Shown one piece after another: positions 12,290 to 24,255 of a stretch of 64,000 nucleotides of DNA. The stretch lies in NCBI RefSeq assembly GCF_018812025.1, contig NC_063045.1, forward strand, positions 61,169,839 to 61,233,838, read 5' to 3'. The stretch's first letter is position 1. Every line of letters starts with the position of its first letter. The notes under the pieces are model-generated. The model worked only from the letters and a program-made list of their open reading frames with translations, was not told where the DNA came from and did no database searches. The stretch is from Megalobrama amblycephala. Lineage: Eukaryota; Chordata; Actinopteri; Cypriniformes; Xenocyprididae. Made by a program: the position numbers and the translations under genes.

Positions 12290-14056
12290 AATGACAATAT
12301 TTATTAACACACTTAAGTGCACATTTTAAAAATGCACTTTGTAATAATGTCTAATTAAGTTTTACTTACAGAAAGTACACTTTAATGACAATATTTATTA
12401 ACACGCTTAAGTGCACTTTTTAAAAATGCACTTTGTAATAATGTCTAATTAAGTTGTACTTAAAGAAAGTACACTTTAATGACAATATTTATTAACACAC
12501 TTAAGTGCACATTTTAAAAATGCACTTTGTAATAATGTCTAATTAAGTTGTACTTAAAGAAAGTACACTTTAATGACAATATTTATTAACACACTTAAGT
12601 GCACATTTTAAAAATGCACTTTGTAATAATGTCTAATTAAGTTGTACTTAAAGAACACTTTAATGACAATATTTATTAACACACTTAAGTGCACTTTTTA
12701 AAAATGACTTTGTAATATTTATTAAGTTGTACAAAGAACACTTAAGACAATATTTATTAACACACTTAAGTGCACTTTTTAAAAATGCACTTTGTAATAA
12801 TGTCTAATTAAGTTTTACTTAAAGAAAGTACACTTTAATGACAATATTTATTAATACGCTTAAGTGCACTTTTTAAAAATGCACTTTGTAATAATGTCTA
12901 ATTAAGTTTTACTTACATAAAGTACACTTTAATGACAATATTTATTAACACGCTTAAGTGCACTTTTTAAAAATGCACTTTGTAATAATGTCTAATTAAG
13001 TTGTACTTAAAGAAAGTACACTTTAATGACAATATTTATTAACACACTTAAGTGCACATTTTAAAAATGCACTTTGTAATAATGTCTAATTAAGTTTTAC
13101 TTACATAAAGTACACTTTAATGACAATATTTATTAACACGCTTAAGTGCACTTTTTAAAAATGCACTTTGTAATAATGTCTAATTAAGTTTTACTTAAAG
13201 AAAGTACACTTTAATGACAATATTTATTAACACGCTTAAGTGTACTTTTTAAAAATGCACTTTGTAATAATGTCTAATTAAGTTGTACTTAAAGAAAGTA
13301 CACTTTAATGTCAATATGTATTAATACGCTTAAGTGCACTTTTTAAAAATGCACTTTGTAATAATGTCTAATTAAGTGGTACTTAAAGAAAGTACACTTT
13401 AATGACAATATTTATTAACACGCTTAAGTGCACTTTTTAAAAATGCACTTTGTAATAATGTCTAATTAAGTTTTACTTACAGAAAGTACACTTTAATGTC
13501 AATATGTATTAACACGCTTAAGTGCACTTTTTAAAAATGCACTTTGTAATAATGTCTAATTAAGTGGTACTTAAAGAAAGTACACTTTAATGTCAATATG
13601 TATTAATACGCTTAAGTGCACTTTTTAAAAATGTTTTAAAAATGCACTTTGTAATAATGTCTAATTAAGTTTACTTACAGAAAATACACTTTAATGATAA
13701 TATTTATTAACACGCTTAAGTGCACTTTTTAAAAATGCACTTTGTAATAATGTCTAATTAAGTTGTACTTAAAGTACACTTTAATGTCAATATTTATTAA
13801 CACGCTTAAGTGTTCTTTTTAAAAATGCACTTTGTAATAATGTCTAATTAAGTTGTACTTAAAGAAAGCACACTTTAATGTCAATATTTATTAATATACT
13901 TAAGTGCACTTTTTAAAAATGCATTTTTTAATAATGTTTAATTAAGTTGTACTTACAGAAAGTACACTTTAATGACAATATTAACACACTTCAGTGCACA
14001 TTTTACAAATGCACTTTGTAATAATGTCTAATTAAGTTGTACTTAAAGAAAGTACA
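12290..14056. repeat. 94-bp satellite, about 19 units
   Basis: CTTAAGTGCACTTTTTAAAA recurs at 94-bp spacing (for example 12406 and 12500), followed by ATGCACTTTGTAATAATGTC, TAATTAAGTTGTACTTAAAG and AAAGTACACTTTAATGAC. Units differ by a few substitutions and small indels; shortened units occur near 12650-12760. Each unit contains CTTAAG and inverted GTGCAC/AAGTAC motifs, so hairpins are possible. It is AT-rich, with no coding potential. Confidence 0.95.
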
Positions 14057-14598
14057 CAATAACACATAATCAGAACATTTCTAATCATTAGGGCATGTTG
14101 TAGTCCAGATTAAAATATTAAAAAGTTTAAGTTTGAAAATAAATAGCCTATTAAGTCTTTAAGTATTAAGTATTTGGTGCTGTGATGAACAACATTGAGA
14201 TTACAAGAAATGAATGGCTGTTTGAAGCTTTTTAAAAACGTCACTAGCGCAGCTGCTTTGTTTACAGGGTTTCCGGGGTAACCGCTGCATTTCTGCTGTT
14301 CCATCAGCGCCCTCTGCTGTCAGAGAGTGAACGTGCACTTTCATTCAGCATGTCTCCTTCACTCATTCCGCCATGTGCTTCTCATGCAGGTTGGGTTTGT
14401 TTACATCTGAGCCCTTTGACACAGAATACAGCGGTGTTGTGCATTTTATACAGTTGATTGGGAAAGTATTCTTAAATGCATTATAAAAATTTTAATAATT
14501 GGTAATAAATTATTATTTACGATATTTTGAAATGCCCATGATGACAATATCGTGCATATTCATTATCGCAATATATCGCATTACCAAGTGTACTGATG
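14057..14598. other. intergenic, no gene recognised
   Basis: No feature is supported. The segment 14500-14590 with repeated ATATCG/CGATAT-type words may be a MITE remnant. Confidence 0.4.
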
Positions 14599-14710
14599 AC
14601 ATGTAGATGAAGAAGAGAAGCGGTCCAAGCACCGAGCCCTGAGGTACCCCAGAAGCTAGATGTTGCACCTTCACCCCCTCCAGGACACCCTGATCCGCTG
14701 GAGAGCAGTT
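14599..14710 (-). pseudogene. LINE reverse-transcriptase fragment
   Basis: The minus-strand frame includes GVPQGSVLGPLLFFIYM, the conserved block preceding the catalytic centre of non-LTR (L2/CR1/Rex-like) reverse transcriptases. The catalytic F/YADD motif does not follow, and the reading frame continues into unrelated sequence, so this is a short dead fragment. Confidence 0.55.
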
Positions 14711-15171
14711 CCTGAGATGCCCTTCATCATGAGGATTGTCAGGGGTCATTGCATTAGATAACAAAATGTTATCTTGGCCTCTTGCTCCTGTCTAAACTCG
14801 ACACGTATTCTCTGAGACGGTGACTGTTACTGGGGAAACAGATGATGAGAGAGTGATGAGAAACCCATCCGGGACTGAAGAGGTGCGTTCAGCTGACAGC
14901 GGCTTCATTCATCTCCACCAATGGATTGTCATCATACAGAATAATGACAGCACGGTTCAAGGCGAGGGGCGTGAGGAAGTGTGCCGGGTCTGACGGATGC
15001 TTCCGGTACAGCAAATTTTCTCATTCGAAAGACCTGCATCAAGTGTTCACTTCAAAGACACATTAGGGCTGTTCAAACTGAATCTAGTTATTAAATGTGA
15101 GTGCTTTTTTTGGCACGGTAAAGGGTCAAATAAGACAATATCAGAGGTCGAAATAGACCTATAATCGATTA
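14711..15171. other. intergenic, nothing recognised
   Basis: No exon, repeat or regulatory structure can be supported. Confidence 0.4.
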
Positions 15172-15457
15172 TTAAAGGCATAGATCACCCAAAAATTAAA
15201 ATTCTGTCATCATTATTTTCTGTTTAACACAAAAGAGGATATTTTGAAGAATATGGGTAAACAAACTGATGATTGACTTTCATAGTATGGGGGGAAATAC
15301 TATGAAAGTCAATGGGGTCAATCAACTTTTGGTTATTGACATTTTTTAAATATCTTTTTTTTGTGTTCGGCAGAAGAAAGAAACTCATACAGGTTTGGAA
15401 CAACTTGAGGATGAGTAAATGACAGATTTTTCATTTTTGGGTGAACTATCCCTTTAA
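15172..15457. mobile_element. TTAA-flanked palindromic MITE
   Basis: A 286-bp element has TTAA at both borders. The left half is AGATCACCCAAAAATTAAAA...GACTTTCATAGTATGG; the right half is its inverse, ending ATTTTTGGGTGAACTATCCC. The centre TTTCATAGTATGG/ACTATGAAAG makes a hairpin. This is a common zebrafish-type MITE. No transposase is present. Confidence 0.8.
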
Positions 15458-15760
15458 ATGGGATTTGACTACAATATAAATTTTGCCTAGTCACCAATCC
15501 AATTCAAGATTATACAATTATAATTGAAAATGACCCAAACATACGTTCAAAATTATATTTCAGCCTCATGGATCTCTTGCTATATATAATGCAACACTCC
15601 CACCTTGTGGCCTATTAGCTAAATAGGAAACCTGCATAAGGCATAATCCATATTCAACATAATGTAATAATCAATGTCATTATTAGTAGCCTACATATAC
15701 CAGTTTAACTTTTCTTAACTTGTAATCTTTATAAAATCAGCCTTCACCTCTTTTTTTTTC

Positions 15761-15791
<31 letters not shown>

Positions 15792-16510
15792 ACTCGGTCT
15801 GCCTTGATTCTGAAGCATTAAACTTTATTTGTACCATTTCACGTTTTTATAATTTCATTGCTCTTCAGTCTTGACTTTGCAAAATGTAGCTTATAATAAA
15901 ATTTTTATTAACATTTTAATATAATTAAATGGAACAGTCTCCTACTGGTCTGATTAACCAAGTTTCGGCCTACAATTGAATAAAATAACACATATTATGC
16001 AGACACTTCATATTCAATGGCATTAGATGATTTGTTTATTGCATTCAATAGATTATACTTTTAATAAAACGTGTTCAATTAGTTTGTAAAAGGTGTTTTA
16101 TCCATGTTTTGGCAGAGTTTTCGTTGCATTGACACAGTTTTGACCAGCAGGGGTCATCAGTGTGTGGCGTTTCGAGCGCTTCGAAACAGTGAATCGTTTT
16201 ACGAAGCAATTGGTTCAATTGAATCAAAGTTTCGAAAAGCTTCGATTCTCCCACCATTATGATTCATCCAGAAGCTTTTCTCTCCTTGACAGCAAAAGCA
16301 GATTTGACTTGGAGCAGCAGGTACATAAATAATATAGGTACAGATAAATGATATCTAATTAACATGGCATGTGAAGATATCTTATTACAGATATCTTAAA
16401 TAGTATTTTATACTAATCAAAACATATTTGTTTAGAGATATCTCGAATCAGATGTCTTACTAGTCCAGTTATCATTGAAATATCTCTAATATTGTCTCTA
16501 TTATCTCTAC
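15458..16510. other. intergenic; poly(T)/(CT)n tract
   Basis: No gene is recognised. A mixed T/CT homopolymer tract lies at about 15750-15790. The frame at 16075-16257 has no known content. Confidence 0.45.
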
Positions 16511-16732
16511 ATTGTCTTGTTTTCAGAAAAAAATGTCAAAATTTTAAAACAAAACTTAAAACAAGCAAAATAATCTGCCATTGGGGTAAGAAAAATAATC
16601 TTTTTTTCAATTTTAAATAAGATTATTTTGCTTACATCATTGGCAGATTATTTTTAAGCTTAAGTTTTTTAAGCTTTAAGTTTTAAGAAAAAACTCTTAA
16701 TTTTGACTTGTTCTTTCTGAAAACAAGACAAT
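16511..16732. mobile_element. palindromic MITE, ATTGTCTTGTTTTCA ends
   Basis: Inverted ends (ATTGTCTTGTTTTCAG and CTGAAAACAAGACAAT) enclose further inverted blocks (AATAATCTGCCATTGG / TCATTGGCAGATTATT). The whole 222 bp can fold back. The superfamily cannot be assigned. Confidence 0.7.
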
Positions 16733-17552
16733 TTTTACTTGTCTAGAAAGTGCTTCTTGATTTAAGAATATTTAGATATTTGGACTTGAAACAAGGCAAA
16801 AGTGTATTATTCTGACTCGAATTATGACTTGTCAAAGTACAATCTAAAATATATTTATGGATAGTCAAACCATTGTTTTATATGCCAGTAGGTAGCCTCT
16901 GTGTGTGCCTATTACACAGCTACTCACCAAATAAATAAATATGCAGACATTAAATATCAATAAAAATTATTGCTCTTTAATATGACGTGAGTCACGTGAC
17001 AGATTGCTCGGCGCCTCAGTTCAAGCGGCGCATGAACCGATCTGTGTTCCTCTTTATTACTAGTTATAGCACCAAATAAACATGAATGCAATCAGAAGGT
17101 TTGTTGAAAGATACAGTACAACTTACTGAAATCAGCGAGTGTTTGAATCACGGAAAGATGTGAATAAAACACATAGCATGTTCATTAGCTAGAAAAATAA
17201 ACTATAGAGAGGAGCATTTTGCTTGATATATGCATTATATTACATATTTATTATATGTTACTCATATCATTAGAAATAATATAACATTATTATTAAAAAA
17301 CACATTATATTGTATAAGAATGAGTTCATTATAACCTTTAATAATAATACCAGCTGACAGGGTTCCCTGTCGGCTTAGATTTGTTTTCTTGAGAAAAATT
17401 AACACGTATTCCCTATACTGTACCTGATATTTAGCCAAATTAATCGATATTGATGATATTCAAGATCAAAATCTAAATGCAAGCTTATGAATCGAAATCA
17501 GCCTAGATTTGCTTTATTGATTTATAATATTCTGTCTCTAGAAGCCTAATGG
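16733..17552. other. intergenic, nothing recognised
   Basis: AT-rich. No exon or clear repeat is supported. Confidence 0.4.
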
Positions 17553-18494
17553 TTAAAGGTGCTGTAGAACGTGTTTTCAAAAGATGTAATATAAGTCTAA
17601 GGTGTCCCCTGTGAAGTTTCAGCTCAAAATACCCCATAGATTTTTTTTTTTTTTTTTTAACTGCCTATTTTAGGGCATCATTAAATATGCGCCGATTTAG
17701 TGCGCTTCCCCTTTAAATTCTCGTGCTCCCCGCCCCCGGAGCTCACGCTTGCCTTAAACAGCATAAACAAAGTTCACACAGCTAATATAACCCTCAAAAT
17801 GGATCTTTACAAAGTGTTCGTCATGCAGCATGTCTAATCGCGTAAGTATAGTATTTATTTGGATGTTTACATTTGATTCTGAATGAGTTTGATAGTGCTC
17901 CGTGGCTAAAGCTAACATTACACACTGTTGGAGAGATTTATAAAGAATGAAGTTGTGTTTATGAATAATACAGACTGCAAGTGTTTAAAAATGAAAATAG
18001 CGACGGCTCTTGTCTCCGTGAATACAGTAAGAAACGATGGTAACTTTAACCACATTTAACAGTACATTAGCAACATGCTAACAAAACATTTAGAAAGACA
18101 ATTCACAAATATCACTAAAAATATCATGGATCATGTCAGTTATTATTGCTCCATCTGCCATTTTTCGCTGTTGTTCTTGCTTGCTTACCTAGTCTGATGA
18201 TTCAGCTGTGCACAGATCCAGACGTTATTACTGGCTGCCCTTGTCTAATGCCTTGAACATGAGCTGGCATATGCAAATATTGGGGGCGTACATATTAATG
18301 ATCCCGACTGTTACGTAACAGTCGGTGTTATGTTGAGATTCGCCTGTTCTTCGGAGGTCTTTTAAACAAACGAGATTTATATAAGGAGGAAACAATGGAG
18401 TTTGAGACTCACTGTATGTCATTTCCATGTACTGAACTCTTGTTATTCAACTATGCCAAGGTAAATTCAATTTTTGATTCTAGGGCACCTTTAA
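17553..18494. mobile_element. TTAA-flanked non-autonomous DNA transposon
   Basis: A 942-bp element has TTAA at both borders and short terminal inverted repeats: AGGTGCTGTAGAAC at the left, AGGTGCCCTAGAATC as the reverse complement of the right. The interior contains a T-run at about 17641-17659 and GC-richer patches but no transposase frame. TTAA duplication suggests piggyBac or Kolobok. Confidence 0.65.
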
Positions 18495-20181
18495 GATTCA
18501 CGTCACTAAGAATAACTGAGCAAAAGTAATCCTAATGGTTGACTTATCAAACACCACTCATTAATTTCCTCTGTAACCTAAAGCTAACAGGGTATATCTT
18601 TATCATCACAGATTTTCATTATGTTTGATTCAAGTGTTGAGAAAGAGCAGTTTTATCCTCTTTAGATTCATCAAGAGCATGTTTGGTCTAGTAAAGATCG
18701 AATGATGATGATGTTTCCCCAAGATTTAGGTGAAGGTGTGTCTTTTTAAATGACAGATTGTGTCAGGTGTGATCCGCTTCCATTCCTTCACCTTCAGCTG
18801 AGCGTCTCCTGGGCTGTGTTCCAAATCACCCCCTAATCACTATTCCCTACATTACTGCACTAATATAGTTCACTTGAGGGAGTGAATGAAAACGAGTGAG
18901 TGAATTCAGACACTATGTGCGCCGCTTTTGCATAGTTTGTGCTTGCTTGTTTCATAATCATCTAAAACTTAGCAAACTGGCAGCTCCAGTAGTACTGAAA
19001 AGATTTATCTTGAATTCTGTCATGTATAAACCTTAATTAGGCTAAACAATTTAATAGTCAATTAAAAAATGAATTGTTGTATGATATTACGCTGGACCAG
19101 CGGTTTGGAAAATGGATTGATGGATGATTCAGCTGCAGGCGCCATCTTCTGGACTGACGCAGGAATTCATTACGTGCGCGACTCTCACATGGGAATTCTC
19201 TAGCCATTAAGTGTACATCAGTTGTACACTTGTTATTGTGGTGCATTATGAGATTGAACGAGTGCACTTGATAATGTCCACTATGGTTTCAGACACCACT
19301 ACAAACAGCTGCCCCCTCAAATAGTGCCCTATTTAAGGGTATAAGGGGTGATTTCAGACACAGCCCTGGTCTCACTGGGCGACTCCATCTGAATTTGCAG
19401 CTCAGCTGCAACAGATTTGTGTGAGTTGTGGCAAATGGCCAGAACAACGTGCCAGATGCACTCACTAACCTCCGTTGAGGGATTTCAGGACAAAGAAACA
19501 AAGAAAGAGACAAAGAAAGCCAATATACAATCACTTTGTGTTTGTGACTGTTTCCACAACAGATCTTGCTCATTTCATAGAAAGCAAAGCCATTATTTTT
19601 CAGGGTTCAGGTCGTGATCTGACAGAAACCTAGTTTCTGTAAATCCATTTTTCTCATGCATATTCGACCAAAAAGTATTTAAGGCAAGATGCTGCGGGCA
19701 AAAACGTTTTTTTTATTTTTTTTTATGCACTGGTCAATTATGAGATTTTGAGCTGTTTTGCTCTTCATAATATCTTGTTTCAATTCCAATACATATCTTT
19801 AAAAAGTTTTTTTCTCCGCTTCAGCAGCACTTACATACACCAAACTTTACAGATTTATTCCCATATATATTCTGAAGGATTTTACTGAAGGGTTTGTTTA
19901 TATATCATTTGCTTGATTTTATACATTTTATTCATAAAAACACGATGAAAATGTATTTTTTTTTTTTTTTTTTTTTCTCTGTTGACAGTATTTTCTGATT
20001 TATGAAGTGATAAAAAGAAATATCCAAAATCCCTTCTGTAAAAACATTTAACTCTAATATGTCAGCAAAATGAAACAAGAATTTTGAACCTGGCATTATC
20101 CACTGTTTAGAAATATATGCAAATATGTGCACATTTAATTAGATAATGCCTCGTTTGCGTATTTAAAGATAACATCAGAAA
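18495..20181. other. intergenic, nothing recognised
   Basis: No exon with known content was found. A poly(T) tract lies at about 19957-19976. The segment 18815-19370 contains paired short words (CACTATTCCCTAC, TAGTGCCCTATTTAAGGG) that hint at an old MITE, but I cannot delimit it. Confidence 0.4.
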
Positions 20182-20231
20182 AACGTCTCGGTTACGTATG
20201 TAACCCTCGTTCCCTGAAGGAGGGAACGGAG

Positions 20232-20402
20232 ACGTACGTCAGTAGTGACCGACGAATTGGGATATCGCTTAGAGAGCCCTATCATCTTCGTGTAAACTAA
20301 AACAAGCCAATGGAATTGGCGTGCGATATTTGCATAATGCGCACCGCCCCCGACAGGTGTATATAAATAGGAAGCGGATGCAATCGCACTCTGTTTTTCG
20401 CT
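20232..20402. repeat. DIRS left inverted terminal repeat
   Basis: About 170 bp that match the reverse complement of 26104-26274 almost perfectly (ACGTACGTCAGTAGTGACC ... GCACTCTGT). It contains a TATA-like GTATATAAATAG motif. The outer 50 bp (20182-20231) are unique to this end and are repeated, inverted, in the internal complementary region. Confidence 0.9.
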
Positions 20403-20456
20403 GAGGAGACAACTGGTGTCCGCGCTACAGCGAGGGTACAGAAACTGTGGCGACGG

Positions 20457-20569
20457 GACGTACGTCTCCGTTCCCTCCTTCAGGGAACGAGGGTTACATA
20501 CGTAACCGAGACGTTCCCTTTCAGTCGGTCACGTTCGACGTACGTCAGTAGTGACCGACGAATTGGGAT
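20457..20569. repeat. DIRS internal complementary region
   Basis: The first part (GACGTACGTCTCCGTTCCC ... GTAACCGAGACG) is the reverse complement of the left terminus. The second part (TTCCCTTTCAGTCGGTCACG ... GAATTGGGAT) is the reverse complement of the right terminus. In DIRS replication this region is thought to template completion of the element ends. Bases 20570-21188 next to it are non-coding element sequence. Confidence 0.88.
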
Positions 20570-21188
20570 CCCAACTAAAGCGCCACAGTTACGAAACCCC
20601 TTCCAGTGCCCAGCGCAAGCTCAGCCGCCCATAGCACCGGCTGGCGGTGAAGGGGGCGAGCTTACACCGAGAGAGTCTACTGCTGTCTAACCACTACCCA
20701 CTAAGTAAACTAGACACACTGGGGAAGCGAACCCGTAAGGGACGCTGCGGAGACCACTACCTACCCAATGGGGGAGGAGTTTACGTGGGAAATACACACA
20801 TGGACTAGCCCGGGGGGCAGTACGCATATGGAGTCCCTGGGATGGCTCCACCTGGTAGGGGGAGACTCATCCGACAGGTGACAGCAGAGCTGGCTCTGCT
20901 AAGGGAAGACACGGACTCGGCCCGTAGGGAGTTTTAAACCGTGGAAAATACACATATGGGACCGCTCACGTAGAGGGGTCACGGCATATGGGCCCCAGCC
21001 AACAGACAGCGTCAGCGACGGATGTAGGCCTGGCATCAGACACTCCGCAATGTCCGAGCCGAAGGGGGAGGCGGAGGAGCTCGACAGTGTTCGCCAAGCG
21101 GGGAACACGACTGGAGAGAAGTATGCACGTATCCGGCCAGTGGCGGGAATGGCATTGCAAGCCGACACTTAGAGTGGGTACAACACGT

Positions 21189-22178
21189 CTACCGACTAGT
21201 GGATGCGAGTACACGTGAAGATACCGGCTCTACACGTAGGCTATAAAACCTAGCGAACGTGTTGGGTGTCGCCCAGCCCGCAGCTCTACAAATATCTGTC
21301 AGCGAGGCGCCATGAGCCAGCGCCCAGGAAGAGGCCACCCCTCTGGTGGAGTGGGCTCTCAACCCGAGCGGGCAAGGCACGCCCTGGGATTCATACGCCA
21401 AGGCGATGGCATCCACTATCCAGTGGGCCATCCTCTGCTTGGAGACAGCCTTTCCCTTCTGCTGGCCTCCGTAACAGATGAAGAGCTGATCTGAGGTCCT
21501 GAAGCTTCGCGTTCTATCCACGTAAACGCGCAGAGCGCGGACGGGACAGAGCAAAGCTAGGGCTGGGTCTGCCTCCTCCGAGGGCAGCGCTTGCAGGTTC
21601 ACTACCTGATCTCTGAAGGGAGTGGTAGGAACCTTGGGCACATATCCAGGCCGGGGTCTCAGGATGACGTGAGAATCACCGGGCCCGAATTCTAGGCACG
21701 TTTCGTCGACCGAAAATGCATGCAGATCCCCTACCCTCTTCAGGGAAGCCAATGCAACCAGAAGAACCGCCTTAAGAGACATAAGTTTCAGGTCGACTGA
21801 TTGCAAAGGTTCAAAGGGATGACCCCGGAGAGCTGTGAGAACCAGGGTCAAATCCCAAGAGGGTACGGAGGAAGGGCGAGGAGGATTGAGTCTCCTGGCC
21901 CCCTCAGGAATCTGACGATCAGATCGTGTCTCCCCAGGGACTTACCCTCAACTGCATGGTGATGTGCGGCAATAGCGGCAACATACACCTTGAGGGTGGA
22001 GGGAGACAGCCTTCGCTCCAACCCATCTTGCAGAAAGGAAAGCACGGATCCGACCGAACATGATCGGGGGTCCTCTCGGCGAGAGGCGCACCATTCGACG
22101 AACAGGTTCCACTTCAACGCATAGAGATTCCTAGTGGAAGGAGCTCTAGCGGAAGTGATGGTGTCTACAACCGCTTGC
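21189..22178 (-). pseudogene. DIRS tyrosine recombinase, frameshifted
   Basis: The N-terminal SAM-like part (ARAPSTRNLYALKWNLFVEW...) lies in one frame, ending at 21848. The catalytic domain is in another frame at 21189-21851 (220 codons). There the tyrosine-recombinase tetrad is visible: Arg39 in SLKRVGDLHAF, His167 and Arg170 in HSTRG, and the Tyr203 nucleophile in FARFY. In the family this enzyme integrates the circular DNA intermediate by site-specific recombination. The +/-1 break near 21850 separates core-binding and catalytic parts, so the protein is not made intact from this copy. Confidence 0.85.
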
Positions 22179-22188
22179 GGGAGATCAC

Positions 22189-23273
22189 TCAGAACCTCCG
22201 CATCCCGTCCAGGGACCACACGTGGAGGTTCCACAGATCGGGACGCGGGTGCCACAGGGTGCCCCGTCTCTGAGTCAGGGGGTCCTTCCTCAGAGGAATC
22301 GGCCAGGGAGATGCTGTCGCGAGGAGAATGAGGTCTGAGAACCAGGTCCGAGTGGGCCAGTACGGAGCCACTAACAGAACCTGCTCCCCGTCCTCCCTGA
22401 CCTTGCACATGAGTTGTGCGAGAAGGCTCACTGGGGGAAACGCATGTTTGCGCAGACCCGGGGGCCAGCTGTGTGCCAGGGCATCCGTGCCGAGCGTGCC
22501 GCCGGTCAGGGAATAAAACCACTGGCAGAGGGCAGTTTCCGGGGAGGCAAACAGGACTACCTGGGCCTCGCCGAAACGCTGCCAAATCAGCTGGACCGCC
22601 TGGGGGTGGAGCCGCCACTCGCCCGCAAGTAGATGCTGCCGTGACAGCTCGTCGGCTGCACGGTTGAGCACACCTGAGACACGAGTGGCCCGAAGGGACC
22701 TCAGAACCTTCTGACTCCACAACAAGAGATGGCGGGCGAGTTGCGACATGCGACGGAAGCGTAGACCACCTTGACGGTTGGTCTACGCAACTGCCGCAGT
22801 GCTTTGTGAGCGGACTAGAACGTGCTTGCCTGACAACAGCTTCTTGAAGCGGGCCAGCGCAAGACGAACCGCTAGCAACTCGAGGCAATTGGTATGCCAA
22901 TGCAGCTGAGGCCCCGTCCAAAGACCTGTCACTGCATGCCCGTAGTACGTGGCCCCCATCCCGTGGCAGAGACATCTGTGGAGACCACAGCGTGCCTGGA
23001 CACTCGTTCGAGGGGTACTCCCGCCCGCAGGAACGAAGGGTCCAACCACCGGACAAGGGTGCGACGGCAGCTCGGTGTCGCGGGGACACGGAGCGTGCCG
23101 CACTGCCACGCCCATCTCGGGACCCGGCCGCGGAGCCAGTGTTGAAGCGGTCTCATATGAAGCAATCCGAGCAGCGTTACCGCGGCTGCAGATGCCATAT
23201 GCCCCAGGAGCCTCTGAAAATCTTTCAGTGGAGCCGCTGTCCTGCGCTTGAGCGAGCTCAGGCAGTTCAACAC
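22189..23273 (-). pseudogene. DIRS RT connection / RNase H region, broken
   Basis: Fragments in three frames are recognisable. One carries the thumb/connection-like segment ending in VSTDVSATGWG, the RNase H start with its first acidic residue. A second carries HTNCLELLAVRLALARFKKL, the RNase H helix with Glu. A third carries VLNRAADELSRQ, the C-terminal RNase H motif with Asp. Frameshifts separate them near 22940 and 22770. In intact elements this is one polyprotein downstream of RT. Confidence 0.75.
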
Positions 23274-23348
23274 CGACTGGACGCGCGCCTCGGTGAGACG
23301 CGCAGTCCGTGCGACCGAGTCTAGCTCGAGACCGAGACAAGAGATCCT

Positions 23349-24229
23349 CTACCCGGGGGCGAGTTTGCTCTTGTCCCAGTTGACCTGAAGACCCAACCGG
23401 CTGGGAGCTACAACCATGTCGGGTAGGACTTTGTACTGACATGCCCGACCCTCGAACGCAGACCGACCTAGGAAGGGTCTGTGTCGAGGCAGAATCGAGA
23501 CATGAAAGCACGCGTCCTTCAGGTCCATTGCTGCAAACCAATCCTGGGGACGGTCCAGGATTGGCCGTAGCCCACCGCCCTTTTTTGGTACAGTGAAGTA
23601 GGGGCTGTAGAACCCCGACTTCATATCGGCTGGAGGGACCGGCTTGATTGTATCCTTCGCCAGGAGGACAGCAATCTCCACCCGGAGAACAGGTGCACTG
23701 TCCAATGATACCGGAGTGAAGTGGACAGCCCTGAAGACCGGGGGACGCCGGGCGAACTGAATCGCATAGCCGAGTCTGATAGTACGAATGAGCCAACTGG
23801 ACAGGCTGGGGAGCGTGATCCACGCTTCCAGACACTGAGCCAGCGGGACCAAAGGCACCACAGACGCACCGGGGGTGGGGCAGCAAGGCAGAGAGGGACC
23901 CGACCCGGACGGCTTGGGGGCGGCCCGGAGTGGGGTCGGACTCTGCGAGGCAGCAGTGTGCATGGGAGACAGCGCACGGGGCACGGTCTGCACCAACACA
24001 CTGCCACCTGCTGGCGAATGGGGAGGGAGCTGTCAGCGGCGAGGCGGAGCCTGGCACACTGGCAGACACCCCTTGTTGTGACCTGGAGTTTGAGGAAACT
24101 GCTCTTTTTGTGAAAAAGTGGGTACCGCTGGACTCCGGAGAGCCAGCGGCGGTGGACAGACAAACACAAATTCCCCCCGGCCCTCCTCCGGGGGTGGGAG
24201 AGATGGTGGAAAACTCTCCCGAAGAGCAA
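23349..24229 (-). pseudogene. DIRS reverse transcriptase, catalytic core deleted
   Basis: The frame 23349-23999 carries RT fingers (YFTVPKKGGGLRPILD) and motif A (AMDLKDACFHVSI, first catalytic Asp). It then passes directly from YKVLP to SRLGLQVNWDKSKL. The intervening palm segment with motif B and the YxDD box is absent, an in-frame internal deletion of several dozen residues. The N-terminal part upstream is low-complexity and spread over neighbouring frames overlapping the gag 3' end. The enzyme cannot be active. Confidence 0.82.
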
Positions 24230-24255
24230 GATCCTTCCCCTCCAGGTTGCCCGTC

